DNA of 64,000 bases from Blastomyces gilchristii SLH14081 (taxonomy: Eukaryota > Ascomycota > Eurotiomycetes > Onygenales > Ajellomycetaceae), in assembly GCF_000003855.2 (NCBI RefSeq), contig NW_003101673.1, positions 72,734 through 136,733 on the forward strand, in the 5' to 3' direction. The translations under genes were made by a program, and so were the position numbers. A model generated the notes under the pieces. The model had not been told where the DNA came from. It worked only from the letters and a program-made list of their open reading frames with translations, and ran no database searches. Positions 23,285-36,900 of the stretch are shown in pieces. The first letter of the stretch is position 1. Every line of letters starts with the position of its first letter.

Positions 23285-25373
23285 ATGGCATGGGCAGTCC
23301 GCCCCACCCTCGACAGCCTCCCAGACGAAGTCTTGCACACCATTCTCTGCTACTCTCCCGCAAGCACAGCACTAACCCTAGAACGCACATCCCGCCGTTT
23401 CCAAAGCGCGACAAACGTTCCTCTCCTCTGGCGCCTGTACTGCCAGAAAGATTTCAAATTCTGGGACCACCGCCATGAGTTCCAACGACGATTGGCTGGG
23501 CCTGTCAGCGCGGTGGACTGGAAGGCGCTCTATGCGCTTCGGCGCCGCATTGATGTCACCACCACGCAGATGTTAGATAGTATTCTTATGAACCAGACGG
23601 GGAGGATTGAGAAAACGCATCGCATTGTGCAGTTTGGGTATGATGCGAAGGATACGTTGCTGCGCCATGCGACGGTTGGGGAGGAGTGGGAGGATCATTT
23701 GGCGAGACGGTGGGTTATTTATTTGTTTTTGATTGATTTAACCCTCTTTGAACCTGGTCATTTATGGCGACCGATACTAATCTAATTTGAATAAAAAAAT
23801 AGGTATCATAGCATCGCCATCCTCGGCTGCCTTCATCGGACAATGGCTATACCTGTATGGAATAGATTGAAAAACAAGGAGGATATCCCGTTGGAACGCG
23901 CGCTGGGGGCATTTGACATGTTCGTTTTGGAAGCTGGGCCCGGGGATTTTAACGATGTAGGTGGGGATGATATCGTTACCATCTTAATGCCCCCATCTCA
24001 TTTTCTTTTTTTCAACCCGGGTCAGGGATTCTAATTGACAATGCTCTGTAGATCTCAAATTACCTTGAGAGTATCGTAACACGATTGTCCAAAGATTGCG
24101 CAGTGATCATGGAGCTAAGCCCACGAAACAGAGCGAGAAGGATAGCTAGGTATCTACGGGAACATGATCTAACCGGTATCGACCCAAAAAGGGAGTATTA
24201 CAATATTGAGCACAATTTTATAGGTCTCGCATTAAGGAATCACGGCCATAATTCACTTCCTCTCATTTCTTCATCTATATACTGTTATGTTGCACGGAGA
24301 CTTGGCCTTGATGCCCATCCCTGCGGATTCCCCTTCCATGTTCATGTCATCATACACCCTGCCGAAGGCCGCGATATGGACGGAAACCCGCTCGAGGACC
24401 TCAGCAAACCCGGCGATCCCATGTACATGGACCCGTTCCGCTCAACAGAGGAAACGCGGGTAACTGAGCTGCAGGAACAGCTGAACTTTTTGGGAGCCCT
24501 GACGATGTCCCGGTCGACCTTTTTGCGCGAATCGCTCGTGCAGGAGATAGTTCTTCGCTGCAGCAAGAACATTCTGAACTCGGTCTTTCAGACCCCGCGC
24601 ATCCGGGACACCTGCCTTGATCCCGTTAACGTGAAGTATGCCGCGCTTTGGTCTTCCATGCTCCTTGCGGAATATGCCAACCAGGACGGCCAGGTGCCGG
24701 GCGTCTTCCCACCACGGGACGTTGGTCATGGTCATGCTTCCCTGCGACGCCATCTGCCGGCGTTGATGGATAATCTTGCTTCCGATTTCCAATCGGATGT
24801 CTACCTCATCGAGGAGTACTTGATACCGCTATTTGAGAATCTGCCGGAATATGCCCCGCTACTGGAGAGTGTTCGCGTCCTGCGTGCGGGTGATGAGATC
24901 CCGAAACAGGTGCGGAGCCGCACGCCGGAACATAAGCATGTAAAATATAAGATCGGACAGGTGTTCCGACATCGTCGGTACGACTATGTTGCTGTCATTA
25001 CTGGCTGGGACGCCGAGTGCGGAGCTGGGGAGCAGTGGATGCAGCGGATGGGGATTGATAGGTTACGGGGTGGCAGACATCAAAGTTTCTACCATGTTTT
25101 GTACGTGATTCCTTGTTTCCATATCACCCTCCTGTACCGATCTTTTATGCGGGTCGGGACCAGTTGCTAACATGTTGGGTTCTTCTTCTTTTTTTCAGGG
25201 TATCCGACAAAAGCGTACGATACGTGGCAGAGGAAAATATTGATCCAGTGTCGCCAGAAATTTCTCAGTTACCACCAGCATTTGTGAAGCTGGCTGGTAA
25301 GCATTTTAAGAGGTGGGACCCGGAGTCGCGGGTGTTCGTTAGCAATATTCGAGACGAGTATCCGGATGACTGA
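23285..25373 (+). CDS. FBXO21-like F-box protein with SirB1 transglutaminase-like and YccV domains
   Basis: Predicted substrate adaptor of an SCF ubiquitin ligase. Exons 23285-23709, 23803-23956, 24052-25100 and 25199-25373 give 600 residues. The F-box spans about 8-52 (LDSLPDEVLHTILCYSP, then PLLWRLYCQKDF). The middle part, about 190-350, matches the SirB1/transglutaminase-like fold found in FBXO21 (NYLESIVTRLS, then LRNHGHNSLPLISSSIYCYV and LGLDAHPCGFPFHVHV). The C-terminal domain, about 487-585, is a hemimethylated-DNA-binding YccV/HspQ-like module (VKYKIGQVFRHRRYDYVAVI, GWD, YVAEENI). The domain order equals that of animal FBXO21. The substrate in fungi is not known to me. Splice joins are GT-AG and in frame. 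It converges with the next gene across only 197 bases. Confidence 0.9.
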
Positions 25374-25570
25374 CCTTGGTGATTGATCGTGGTTGACAAG
25401 CGGGGGTTGGGTCTCCTTTTGGGAAACCAATGGTTGGCGTTAGGATGGATCCCCCATATATCGAAATAGAGGCAATAATGCTTTGGCTTGGATATTTCTC
25501 TCGTTCCCCCGTCCCTTCCCACTTCTTTAAATATGAAAATAAAAAACCTTCTTGGGCTGCGCAAATAGCC

Positions 25571-26762
25571 TTATTGGATACCAACTCTATCCATCAATGC
25601 AGCGGTCTCTTGTAATGTCAGCCCTTCCAACTTCCCATCCTCTAGCTGCACAAGAATAGGCATATTTTGGAACTTGAGCAATGCAGCCAACCATTCCATG
25701 ACATATTCCTCAAATCTTATGAAGGGACATTTCTCTAATATTTCCCCTATACGTGACTCCCACCCTTTGTCTCCATCAGCGCCAAGAAGGGATGCTTTCA
25801 CTGATTCCCTCACAGACTCCCATTGGGCAACCTGAGCTTTATAATCTTGTGCAAAATTTTCATCATCATCATCACCCTCGAATTTGTAAGGATAATCCCA
25901 CGCAAACGCCTCATTTGCTGCTTCCGTTATAGATTTGCCCTGTAACAGAATCTCCTCAATAGCAGCAAACAACATAAACCGAACCGGCAATTCCATCCAG
26001 CTGACGTCTGGTATGTCGTGGTGGTAGATCATCCCGCAGAGAGATATACACTCTGGTAAAATATCTAGGAGGGTGACGATGGGTGTATTGTCATCACCAT
26101 CTTCGCAAGGGATGCCCATGTGCAAGTACATGTCCCGTCGATTCCGCTCTAGAAACGACCTGTCATCCATAACCCGCGTACTTCCATCCCCGCAGCTGAT
26201 TTTGTGATCTTCATTTTGAAGTAGCCAGCGCTCTGCACGCTCCTTGTTCTGCTTTCTTTGGGCTTGGAGCGCGTCTTCTGACGGGAGAAAAGTGCGGGAG
26301 CTCCGAGTATACCGTCGGCACAAGAGATTTGTAACAGTGAGAATCTGAAGTTTGATTTTCACGTGTATGGGGAAGTTTGCATTATTATTATTAAGATCAG
26401 TGTTATTTCTATCATTCCTATCCTTGCTGTCGCTGCTGGTATTGTTGAGATGATTGTATCGAAATATTTGCATGAATCCTGCCCGCGAGTAATAATTAGT
26501 TTTATAGTTAAATACCAGGTACCTCAACCACCGCATTGATTTGAAATACAGCTAAACAAATTCAATTAAAAGAAAACTAACCGTCAAATATCCCCAGAAG
26601 ATTATCTCCATTTTTAGTTCTATGCCTCGACTGTGCCTGCTCGCCATTCCGTTGAGCCACTCGGTCCTCAACCACCGCGATTATTGTCTTGTAAAGCAGG
26701 TAGTCGAGCGTCATTAGGTCCACTTCCAACTTCAGCTCTGTATCTTCTGGATCGGAGGTCAT
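25571..26762 (-). CDS. Unrecognised conserved-looking fungal protein
   Basis: Exons 26762-26582 and 26478-25571 join in frame (GACG/GTTAGT to GGGCAG/GATTC) to give 362 residues. I do not recognise a family. It begins MTSDPEDTELKLEVDLMTLD and has an Asn/Asp-rich linker (DRNDRNNTDLNNNNAN) soon after the join, near residues 80-105. The rest is mostly helical and acidic, with WMELPVRFMLFAAIEEILLQG, a Trp-containing middle, and a C-terminal segment FIRFEEYVMEWLAALLKFQN. No signal peptide or membrane helix is evident. Codon use and length suggest a real gene. It converges with the FBXO21-like gene. Confidence 0.7.
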
Positions 26763-27181
26763 TCTTTTTTCTCTTTCGGATTGTGTAGACTATGTTTGAA
26801 TCCTGACAATTCTCGAAAAAACCCGCCGTTGTTCCTGGGTGAAGGTTCTATCTATATTTAGAGAAAAGTCGCGTGTGCGGGGCTCGTGTTTGGCGGTTTT
26901 TATTGTGGCGCGAGACACAACCCACTCCTTTTCTTTCGTTGAAGATGAATGAATGAATAGTTATATATGTCAGTGTTGATTGAGGGCATTCACGGTCAAT
27001 GAAGGCTTGTCCGTTTTTGGTTTGTACGCTCTACGGAAATTTTAAACAACCCCTTGAAACGAAGAGATACACGATGCTTCATCATGTGCTTCATAAAACG
27101 GTAAAATACTGGGTGCACAAATATCATTCCTTATATATAATACAAAATTAATATTTCAACGAACTGCCATACCCCAATAAT
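26763..27181. other. Short intergenic region between two minus-strand genes
   Basis: It holds the upstream region of the 362-residue protein and the downstream region of the UCH gene. A short GAAT repeat lies at 26945-26957. Nothing else was recognised. Confidence 0.35.
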
Positions 27182-28835
27182 TCAATACGCCAGTATTTCC
27201 TCAACTAACCCTTCAATGACCTTCTTGCGTGCAAGAAGACTCACCCAGGTGTGCACAGCAGGGCCGTAATCATGTCTTCTGGCCGCCGCGTAGTCCTCAT
27301 CGGCTCGATGAGATTGTTCCTCTTCACTGATCATTATTCGTGTATCCTTTTGAGCAATGACGAGCTCCTCTCGATACGTTGCCAACTCATCTGGGGTTGC
27401 GGATATGTATTTGGCTCTGAGATCTTCCGGCACGTCAGCTCGCTCCACCTCTTCCCGCGCGATATTGAGGAACGGATCATGCCCAATACCGTTAACGTTT
27501 CCATCGACGGTCGTTGCTGGGTCATCCAGTTCCAATGGGGAAGCGCCAAGAGTAGATAGCTGCTCGTCTATAGTGGCGATGCACTTGATGTTTGTAGCAA
27601 GCCGTGCTTTCAAATCGATCAGAGGGTCTTTAACCAGTCCCAGGATCGAAAACTCAATCTGACCCTCCTCATATTCTGCCATCCTTGAAAGAATTTCAGG
27701 CTTCGCTAGATCCAACCACTTATCACCCGAGCAGTCGCCTTGAATGAAAGGGGGTTAGTTAAAGGAAACTGAAAGGGAAGGGAAAATTAAAGAAACTTGG
27801 CTTTGAGGCAGGGAATGAAGTGATAGCCTACCTAAATTTTGAGGCTGGCGCTCCAGCCCATCAAACTTCCATAGCTTCCCTTTTGCTGGGACGAAGCCGA
27901 TGAAATGAAAGCCAGCTTCGCTATCATCATAATCCTGATTTTTCAATTTCTTCGCCTTGGACTTTCGGTTCATAGCTTCAGTCTTTAGCTGGAGGTCGGT
28001 GTTGAGGACGTCCATTTTTCTGTGGTTTGAGCTTGGAATAAGTTATCTGTTTTTCTATTGTGATTAGGCGATATTAGACCTACCTCGCAAACGAGTTGTG
28101 GACGCGTTTAACAAATTCGAAATTGCCGATTGCGTCCCCACGCAATGCTGGGGTAAACGACATCGTGAAGTCTTTGAAATGCTGCAGTTCTTCCCCTAGT
28201 TCAATCTCATCGACATTGTTGATAATGTTCAGCAGCGCAACACTTGCGCAAGCGTAGCTTGATGTCTAACAAGAAAAAAAAGGTGAATCTTTAGTAGATG
28301 TATTTTGCTTTGCATGCCCTCATTGTTGGGAGATACGGAAGCGAACCTGATTCGCAAACCAAATGCCCTCTGGGCAACTTGACTCCTGTTTATCTGGGTC
28401 ATCTTCCTTCCACCGAAAGAGAAATATGAGCCCATAGACCGGTTTGCTGTTTCGATAAATTGGAATTAGTCAAAAATATCATAAATTATTATTGAATTAT
28501 TGAATTGAGGGTGCTATCAAGAGATATAAGGATGTGGCATACTGGAGGAACTCTAGCATCTCATCATCTAGCGACACAACCTCCTGCACTTTAACCCCCT
28601 TAACACCAAAGTCCCGTAGCATAACATTAAAAAGAGCCTTTTCAATGTCATATTAGCTTTGAAGGAAGATATATTAACTATCAACGCGTAGGGCCTCCCG
28701 TAGACATACTGGCTCCGATTCGATCTCGCAGAAGCCGTTCCAGTGAGCTTTATCAGCTTTTGTTAACGGCTGCAGTGGCAAAGCCTCAAAGGTTTTTGGC
28801 GGATTGAGCCGTCGTCGTTTTGCCCGATCTGTCAT
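27182..28835 (-). CDS. uch2: UCH37/UCHL5-type ubiquitin C-terminal hydrolase
   Basis: Cysteine protease that trims ubiquitin, in other eukaryotes bound to the 26S proteasome lid/base through Rpn13. Exons 28835-28710, 28637-28543, 28446-28347, 28265-28084, 28019-27832 and 27738-27182 give 415 residues. The UCH fold starts at HWNGFCEIESEPALFN. Catalytic elements are visible: Gln107 at the end of IWFANQ, Cys113 in SSYACASVALLN, His206 in AGFHFIGFVP and Asp221 in KFDGLE. The residues after about 235 form a helical C-terminal extension with the Ala/Glu pattern of UCH37 (ending KKVIEGLVEEILAY) rather than the short UCHL1/L3 form. The family is absent from budding yeast but present in fission yeast (Uch2). 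Exons were joined by frame and similarity; all use GT-AG. Confidence 0.92.
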
Positions 28836-29594
28836 CTTGTACTAATCTAGCGGGTGAACTTGAGTATCTGAAAGTTGAAGTGATGATCGTGGTGGTTTTT
28901 TTATATAAGGTATTTCTTCGAACAACAAGAAGGATGAAACACAGATAACGGACAAATAAAGAATAGAGATTCCTTCACTCCTCTACTGCATAGATATTCA
29001 ATCTTCAAACGTTTCCACATCTCGCACTGGAGCTTCTGACGCTGATCGGTGGTTGTTGGGTTGGAGTATTTAAATAGTTATTAAATATTTGGCGATGTCT
29101 TGGCACCAACCTCACGCGTCGACAAGCATTTTTTTTTCTCGCGCAGAGCATACAACTACATACTTATCAACTTGATATCCGCAGCCACAGGTCGACAAAC
29201 AGGCCCTATCAGCTAGGGAGAGGAAGATCCAGCATACGTCCACTCTTTTCTCTTTTGCTTATTTGCCTTTCTCTCCTTTGTATGTGGATTTCACCGGCTA
29301 GTTGCAGCTTGGGTTGAAGTAAATCCTTTGCGAGAGCGAGCTTTCGCCTTTGATTTGCCTGCTCTCCTAACATATCTGGAGAACAACCTCATTACGACGG
29401 GAATCGCAAGCTGGAGTGCATGGTACTGACAGGGTCAGTTAACCATCTTTTCGCGACTCGTTTAAATCTAACAACTCTGTCCATCCTGAACTTTCTCTTT
29501 TCCCGTAGGCTTGGATGGGACCTGGAATGAAAAGCCGGCTATCGTGTGTACCTTTACAACTCCCTTGCCGTAACCAAGCCCCCCCAAGCATGTC
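28836..29594. promoter_or_regulatory. Divergent promoter region of the UCH gene and POM152
   Basis: The 759 bases contain a T-rich tract (29128-29139) and pyrimidine-rich leaders upstream of POM152. A minus-strand frame at 29439-29645 overlaps the POM152 start and has no family similarity. No other gene was seen. Confidence 0.35.
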
Positions 29595-32500
29595 ATGAAC
29601 GGCACTCCTCGACTCCGATCTTCCTTCCCCCAAACCCCCCGCCATTCCCCACGTTACAGAACCCTCAGCGATGGACCGAGAGGGACTCCACTCGAAGCCC
29701 GGATGCGGAGCCTTCGAAACGAGAAACCCGCACCAGTGAGGCTGGAACAGGACGATACAAGCGCGCCGCTTATTCCCTTCAGTGTTATCGATGCCCCGTC
29801 TCAGAGACTATATGTGGTGGCTTTCTACATGGCCCTGAATGCGTGGCGCATGTACGAATTCTGGACCTCGTCAGATGATTTTGATTCAACCTGGCTCTTC
29901 TTAAAATGGGTCTCAATTGACGGCATCTTCTTGTTCGGTCTCCCTGCTCTGCGGATACCGTGGTTAGAATGGGCGTTTTCGACTACGTTGGCGGTATTCA
30001 TGGTGCATGCTGTTGCCAATGCCTTTTTGATGTTCCGCATTCCTGTAAGTTTACGATGAATGAAGTCCCCTCCAATGCCAAAATACACCAAAGATGTATA
30101 ATAATCTTAAAGCAGATACCTATAGAGTCGTGGATGGCTGCCCTGGTCAAGTTGGCTTATGACAGGGAGCTTTCCATATCAGAAAGAAGGGTTAGGCCGG
30201 CTGATATCCTCCGTAATTCGTCTTTGATTCTTGGCAAGCAAATTATTCATATCCTCCCTGAAGGGTGAGTTGTTTGTCCCCCAAATATTCCCGCTTAATA
30301 TTGATGACTGACAAAAAGTTTTAGGTCCGCGGTACTGAACCCAGAGCAAACCTCGTTTTGTATCGATGGCCAGACAACCCAGGCGATGTTACCAATCCGT
30401 GTGAATCAGACTACGCCGATAATCATTGATCTATTACGAGTTGACCTCGAGTCTGGCCAGAATGAGACTATTTCAATTCTATCCAAACAACTGAAGCAGA
30501 TGATGAAGTTAGCGAATAAGGGTCATCCGAGTTCGGATAAGTATAGCCCAAGAGATTTGCTATTTCCAGTTAGAAAAACAGGAATTTACCAGCTACAAAG
30601 AGTCGTGGACGATTCGAAGCTTGAAGTTAGGCGCAGCCCACTTGACACCCTGGTTGCTGCGTGCCCGAAAGCGGTTATTCGGACTTCGGCGGACAACCGA
30701 TGCAAGGGCGAGCTGTCAGACTTGACGCTGGTAGTCGAGGGGACACCCCCTTTGAAGATCAAATACAGTCGTAAGGTTAATTGCATCGATCACGGCGTCT
30801 CGTTCCAGAGTATTCAGCCAGAAAATTTTAGATCACCTCTCACCAATCAGGTTCGAGTTGGCTCCCTGATAGATCCAAAGGACACAGAAATTAGCTGGGC
30901 GCAGTCTCAGAGAATTGAGGTCCCGCTTAACGAATCGCTGAGCATTGGGGGTGAATGGATCTATTCTATTGAAGAGGTCCACGATGCCTGTGGAAATGTC
31001 GCCAACTATTCTCTTATTCTTGACGATGGTGACCAACAGCCTGTAAAGACTTCGCCCCAAACTCAGAAATTCTTAGTTCATGAGCGACCTCGTGTTTCAT
31101 TGACTGGATGCAACGCCCAATCCTACCTCCAAGTCGCGAAAGACTCTTCCATCGATCTCCCCGTTCATTTCCATTCCGTTGGACGCGACGAGCCAGCTGA
31201 CGCTCCCTATACGTTGACGTACTCCTTCAGGAGCGAGGCTACTCAGGATGATACTTCCATTCCTCCCTCCGTGCAACAAGTCAACCTTCAAAGTGTCAAC
31301 CACAAACCTCGAATCAAAGAGCCAGGATGGTATAGCCTTACTGCTATCTCCAGCCAATTTTGTTCAGGGGAGATCTTCGAACCTGCGTCTTGCTTCCTTC
31401 ATAACCCTCCTGAGCCAAGTATTAACTTGCGCTACGAAAAGCTATATGACAAGTGTGCAAATAATTCGGTTGGCCTTCTTGTAGATCTCGACCTGATTGG
31501 TACACCTCCGTTTCAAATTCGGTATAATATCGAAACGACTACCGGAGTTCAGACGCGTCTCATATCCATCGACTCTCTGAGGAGCCAAATCGATTTTACT
31601 CCAGCAGAAGCAGGACATTATAAGTACGAATTCCTTGACATATCAGATCGCGTTTATCAGCCCCAATCATTGAAGGGCAAGGTTCCGACGCTGGAGCAAG
31701 ATGTGAAGCCTCCTGCTTCCGCACAATTCTTGGGTCATGTGACCAGTCGCAAAGCCTGCTTTGGTGAACCTGTTTCGGTTGATGTCTTCTTCGTTGGAGA
31801 GGCTCCATGGGAACTACAGTACGAGCTCGTTCATAACGGGAAACGGATGAAACATACGCTTCGGAGCGAGCATGAAATAGCGACTGTTGTTACTGATGAT
31901 CTTGTTGACGGCGGTGGATATACTCTAGGTTTGACAAGTGTGAAAGATAAGTCAAATTGCAAGAGGCTGTTAAAGGAGGAAATCAAGATTGATGTCCGAC
32001 CTAAGAGACCTCAGGTTGCCTTCGGTCTACTCGACAAGAAACGCAGCATCCTTGCTCTGGAGGACAAGAAAGTGGAGGTACCACTACGGTTGGAAGGAGT
32101 GGCGCCGTGGACCGTCAGATTTCAAAACCTTGATGACCCTTCGATGCCTCTCATCGAAAGGACACTATATAATGAGAACAGTGTTGTCCAACTCACCCAA
32201 CGTGGACGATATGAAATCATCGAAGTCAACGATTCTACGTGTCCCGGTTCTGTTGACAAAAAAGCAAGCATGTTCGAAATTGCTTGGATCCCTGGACCAA
32301 GAATTACAACTATCGATGGCATTTCCGTTGAAGATAAGGATGTTCTAGAAAAACGAGAGGTTTGCGAGGGTGATGAGGATCTCATGGAGGTGAAATTCGA
32401 TGGCACACCTCCTTACACGGTTAGGTACGAGCAACAGCGTCGGCTAGTTACTGGCGGGATCTCTATGAGCCTCAAGACAATGACAGCGGCATTGGGTTCT

Positions 32501-33641
32501 GCATCTCTACGAATGGACACCTCAAAACCGGGCGTCTATTCCTATAAGATTATTGAACTGGGTGATAATCTCTATAGCTTCGATCATAAGAAACATGCGC
32601 CGCTCACCGTTACCCAACAAGTCAATCCTCGCCCTTCTGCTCGCTTTGAACAACCCAACCATATATACGGATTCTGTAAAGAAGAAGGCAATGCGGAGGA
32701 AGTAATCCCTATAATTCTGGAAGGGGTTCCGCCGTTCTCCCTAGAGATTGGGATCAAACATTCTTCAGTATCGAAGCCGGAGGTGCTATCCATACCACAC
32801 GTAGACTCCAACCGGTACAACTTACCCATCCCGCGACGATACCTCGACCTAGGACAGCACGTCATCAGCATCCAGAAAGTCCGGGATGCGCGTGGCTGCC
32901 AACGCACCACAGAATACGAAGGCTCCTCCGTTCGAGTGGCTATTTCAGATGTCCCGACCATTCTACCGCTGGAAGCGCAGGTGGACTATTGCGTTGGAGA
33001 GCGCCTCTCCTTTTCGCTATCTGGTCACGCGCCGTTCGAGGTATATTATACTTTTAACGGCGTGGAGCGGAAAGCTACTGTGCCGAATACTAGCTTCCGC
33101 CGCATTGCGGAAAAACCAGGTGAATTTGTTATTACGGCCGTGAGCGACGGGGCAAGTGGGAAGTGCAAAGCGTACAAGAATATCACCAAGACTATCCATG
33201 AAATGCCTAGCGTGAGAGTCAGTCGTGGATCGGTTTCTGTTGTCGAGATACATGAGGGTGGAGAAGCTGAGATGGTATTTGAGTTTTGGGGAACTCCGCC
33301 GTTTGAGTTCACGTAAGTTACTCCCTTTCACTCCCTCCCTGCTGTTTGTTTTCTATTGTCGTATCCTACTCCTTCTGCGTCGTCTTATTTTTGGCGTCTT
33401 TGGTTGCTTTTGAGATGAAAGACTGACTTTGCTCTTCCTGCACAGATATACGCGCAGTTCAATAGACCGGAAGGGGAAGAAATCACAGGTTTTGGATACT
33501 AAACACGACATATCCTATGAACACACCAAAACTATCCGAACATCTGACGAAGGTAGCTACGAAGTTGTTGCGATCAAAGACAAGTACTGCTCGTTCTCTA
33601 CCCAGGATGCAGCAGGATCGGGCGGGCGGAAAAGAGGCTAG
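29595..33641 (+). CDS. POM152: Nuclear pore membrane nucleoporin POM152
   Basis: Integral membrane glycoprotein of the pore's luminal ring. Exons 29595-30044, 30116-30264, 30325-33312 and 33446-33641 give 1260 residues, close to other fungal Pom152 proteins. The N-terminal about 85 residues are cytosolic and Arg/Pro-rich. Hydrophobic segments follow at about 73-93, 100-120 and 128-150 ([47 protein letters not shown]). The large remainder is a chain of Ig-like repeats in the lumen; the recurring pattern G-x-P-P-x-x-(I/V)-x-Y (such as [30 protein letters not shown]) marks about eight of them. The long third exon carries almost all repeats. The stop follows GSGGRKRG. Identity is based on repeat pattern, topology and length. 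Confidence 0.93.
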
Positions 33642-33962
33642 TGACAGGCATGTCGCCTCATATACAGATTAGATGGCCCGCCCCCTTGTGTAATATAGAT
33701 TTATTTGCGTCTATAGAGCCTTGATAGGCCGAGGGGTTGGGTTAATGTGTGGATCTCGTTTGTTTGTCCCTAATGATGAGAGAATGGGGGGGATTACATA
33801 GCATCGGCGTTATTTTAGGTCACCGTTTGTCAGTTTCCCTTATATTTTTTGTGTAGTTTATTGTTGCTCTTTTTATTGTAAAAAGGAGGAAATGTTAAAA
33901 TCTATAACGTATTGATAAATGAAATTTTTCTACTTTGTTCTCCTATCTACCTATTCGTATTT
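33642..33962. other. Convergent region between POM152 and UTP22
   Basis: Short T-rich region with no recognised gene. It probably contains the polyadenylation sites of both converging genes. Confidence 0.4.
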
Positions 33963-36900
33963 TTACCGATTAACCTGAATCTTCTCGACAAGCTCGCCAC
34001 CTATCGTGGCAATCTCATTCAAAATCGCTGTCCTGTTAGGCATGAGCTCCGCCCCATTTTCCTCCGCCCCTCCTTCAACATTCGATGGAACAGTCGAATA
34101 ACCAATCTTCAACCCCCAGCCCCGTGGTTTCGTCGTCTGCTGATTCCAAACTCCGGCAATGATGCCGCCCCCGGACTCCCCATCCCCATGGAAAAATACA
34201 ATAGCATGCCCGTACAAACAGGTCAACTCATCCACAAAGGCAGCAGCGGGCTTAAACCCCGTCATATCACCATCGAGTCCCCCCTGACCTAGTCCCTGAA
34301 GGTTCTTAAACACAACTTGATCCTTCTTCTTCTTCCGGCCGCCGGAAACGTACTTCGGATTCAACCGGAGCACAAAATCATAATCCGTCAGGGGTGATAG
34401 GAAGAGTTCTGGCGCGTGTAAATCTAACCTCTTCTCCGTCACGAGCCTCATAGCCGACTTGGATAAGGCAGATAGCCTCGCCGCGACAACTCGTGGCGGC
34501 TTCGAAAACTGGGTCCAGGTGACACCGTCGGGGTCAAGGTTAGACGCGGCAAAAAGGGTGACGGTGTTCATCATCGGGTCGATGTTTCGCCAGGCGTCGA
34601 AGCGCGTTTGGATCTCAGATAATTGCTGTGATGTCAGTTCCTGGTTTAGATCAACAATTAACGGCTCCAGTTGCCAGTCCCAGTGGGAGAGGAAGTGAAG
34701 GGTGCGAAGGAAACCGGTAATGACGCTAGAGGGGGCATCCCAGGGGTATGGGTGGACGAAGATGCGGCAGACGATCAGTTCTAAGAATTCGTCGCGGAGG
34801 TGAGGGGTTAGGAGGTGGGAGTTTGCCCATTTTTTCACTAGACGGATGGTTGGGGAGAGAAGGGGGAAACGGGTCGAGAGGGTTCGGATTGTTTGTGTGT
34901 GTCGGGGGGCTTGGATGAAAGCGCGCCTGTGTGTGGCGAGGGCAGAGGCTAATTCTTCCTTTTGGCGCGCTGCTAGGTCTTTCTTTTTCAATTGTTGTTC
35001 CAATAGAGTTTGTTCTCTGTCGTGGTAGATGCGAAGGCGGAATGTGATGGTATTTGGGAGAACGATGTCGAGGAACGAAGTGTTGAGGATCTTGCTGTTT
35101 TCATTCTCTAGGCCTACTTGGCAGGAGGCTACTTCCCCGGAGTCTTGTAGAAGTTCAGCAATCTTTAGTAAAAAGGCTAGTTTTGTCATTTGGATGGCGG
35201 TCAGGTCTTCTGGCCACCGTGTTGAGCCTTCAAACTGGAGGAGGATATCGGCAGGAGTGTTTTGCACTAAACCGCTGCTCGAAACCTGGGTTGCTGTATA
35301 CCTCAATAGAGGGCTAGCTGCCGAGAGCTGATGTAATGTGAGCGGAAGGCCATCGATGCCCTGGAGCAATTTTTCAAGAGAACTGAAAGCATCCATATAA
35401 GGTTGAAAAGGAGCAGTGGGGTTCAATGCGCCGACGCCGTTGAAGTATTCTGCATCGAGGCCATAGCTTGCAAAAGTGATGCGGCTTTCATCAAGGCCAA
35501 AATGCAACTTCAAGATATGGGCCACAATTTGTTGCACAATTGGTGGGTCTGACTGGCGATCGGACCACACCAAACTTTCCACGATACTCCCATCCTTAAA
35601 CCGCCTGAGTTCGGATTTGTCTCCCCAGAACTTTTGGAATGCAGCAGCGGCTTCTTTATCCTCAGCTGAAGGGCCGTGGTCAACTATCCGGTTACAATGT
35701 TCAGCATCAAGCAATAAACCTAAGGTGATTGATGGTCCATTTTCCTTGGTGGAAGGGCGGGCACCCAGCTCAACGGGCCAGGCAGGGGTGTCTGGAATGG
35801 AAAGATTGATGAGTTTAGCTCTGTCGCCCAAGGCCTTTAACAGGGTTTTGTAGATAGACGATTGGTATTTAACCATGCGAAGAGTTGACGAGAGAGCAGT
35901 TTGCGGAGATATAGAGATAAGATGGTCAAATCTGCAGAGAGGATCATCAACTTTGAGAATGAAAACTCCGTTAAAATTGTCGCAAAGAGAGTCGTTTAAC
36001 ATTTTCAGCGTCGTAAGAGATTCGTGGCGTAGTAGGGCGTAGGACCAGGAGGACATTTTATAAAGGATGTTCACGCCTCTTTTTCCATCAAAGAAAACGG
36101 GCACGTCAGATGGTGGGAGCTTCGAGATCCCAGCTGCATCCAACATGAATGGTTGGGTAAGATTCTTGCCAGAAAGGAACTGAATTGTTGCCCTGAAGAT
36201 TTGATAGCTGCTGTAACTCGGGGAGAGAAGCGGTTTCCCATTAGGACCGCCTCCTTCAAGAAGCAAAGCCACGACAGTCGCCCACTCAAAATGGCCGAAA
36301 CCACCTTGTGTAAAGGAGGTTCCAAAGCCTCTCTGCTGAAGCCAAATTCGTCCGAGGATACATGCGTCCGGATAGGCTGGACACTTGACACTTGCCGCAT
36401 ATTGAAGTCTCAAGAAGCCCGAAACAGATGCCTCAGATCGAATAGCAGCGTTGTATATTGGGGTAGGGGCATGGTCCACTGCCTGAGTAGAATCTTGTTG
36501 TTGAGCGTGATCCGCATTTTTCTTTCGAATGTTGTTGCTGGTGGGAACAGTGACGGAGGTCGGGAAAATATCCTCCTCGATGGCAGTGAGGATGCGGATG
36601 CGGGATTTGGAGCGGATGAAGGCTTCATCGGCACCCTCTGTGGGTTCCACCAGAATAACAGGACGCAGTGTATCCCCATCTTGGTAACTCCAGCTTATCT
36701 TAAAACCTGGCTCCGCGGCTTCTTTAATCCCTGCTGCAATGCATGCTATGTAGTATGCACGTTTATGGAAGTATCGATAATTGAGGTAATCCTTCTTTTG
36801 GAACAGGGAACGCGGGATAGTGACAGCGAGATCAATTGTTGTAAGCTTCGATTTTATTTCGGTCTTGACTGCAAAGCTCCCAACGACGTTGATATTCGCA

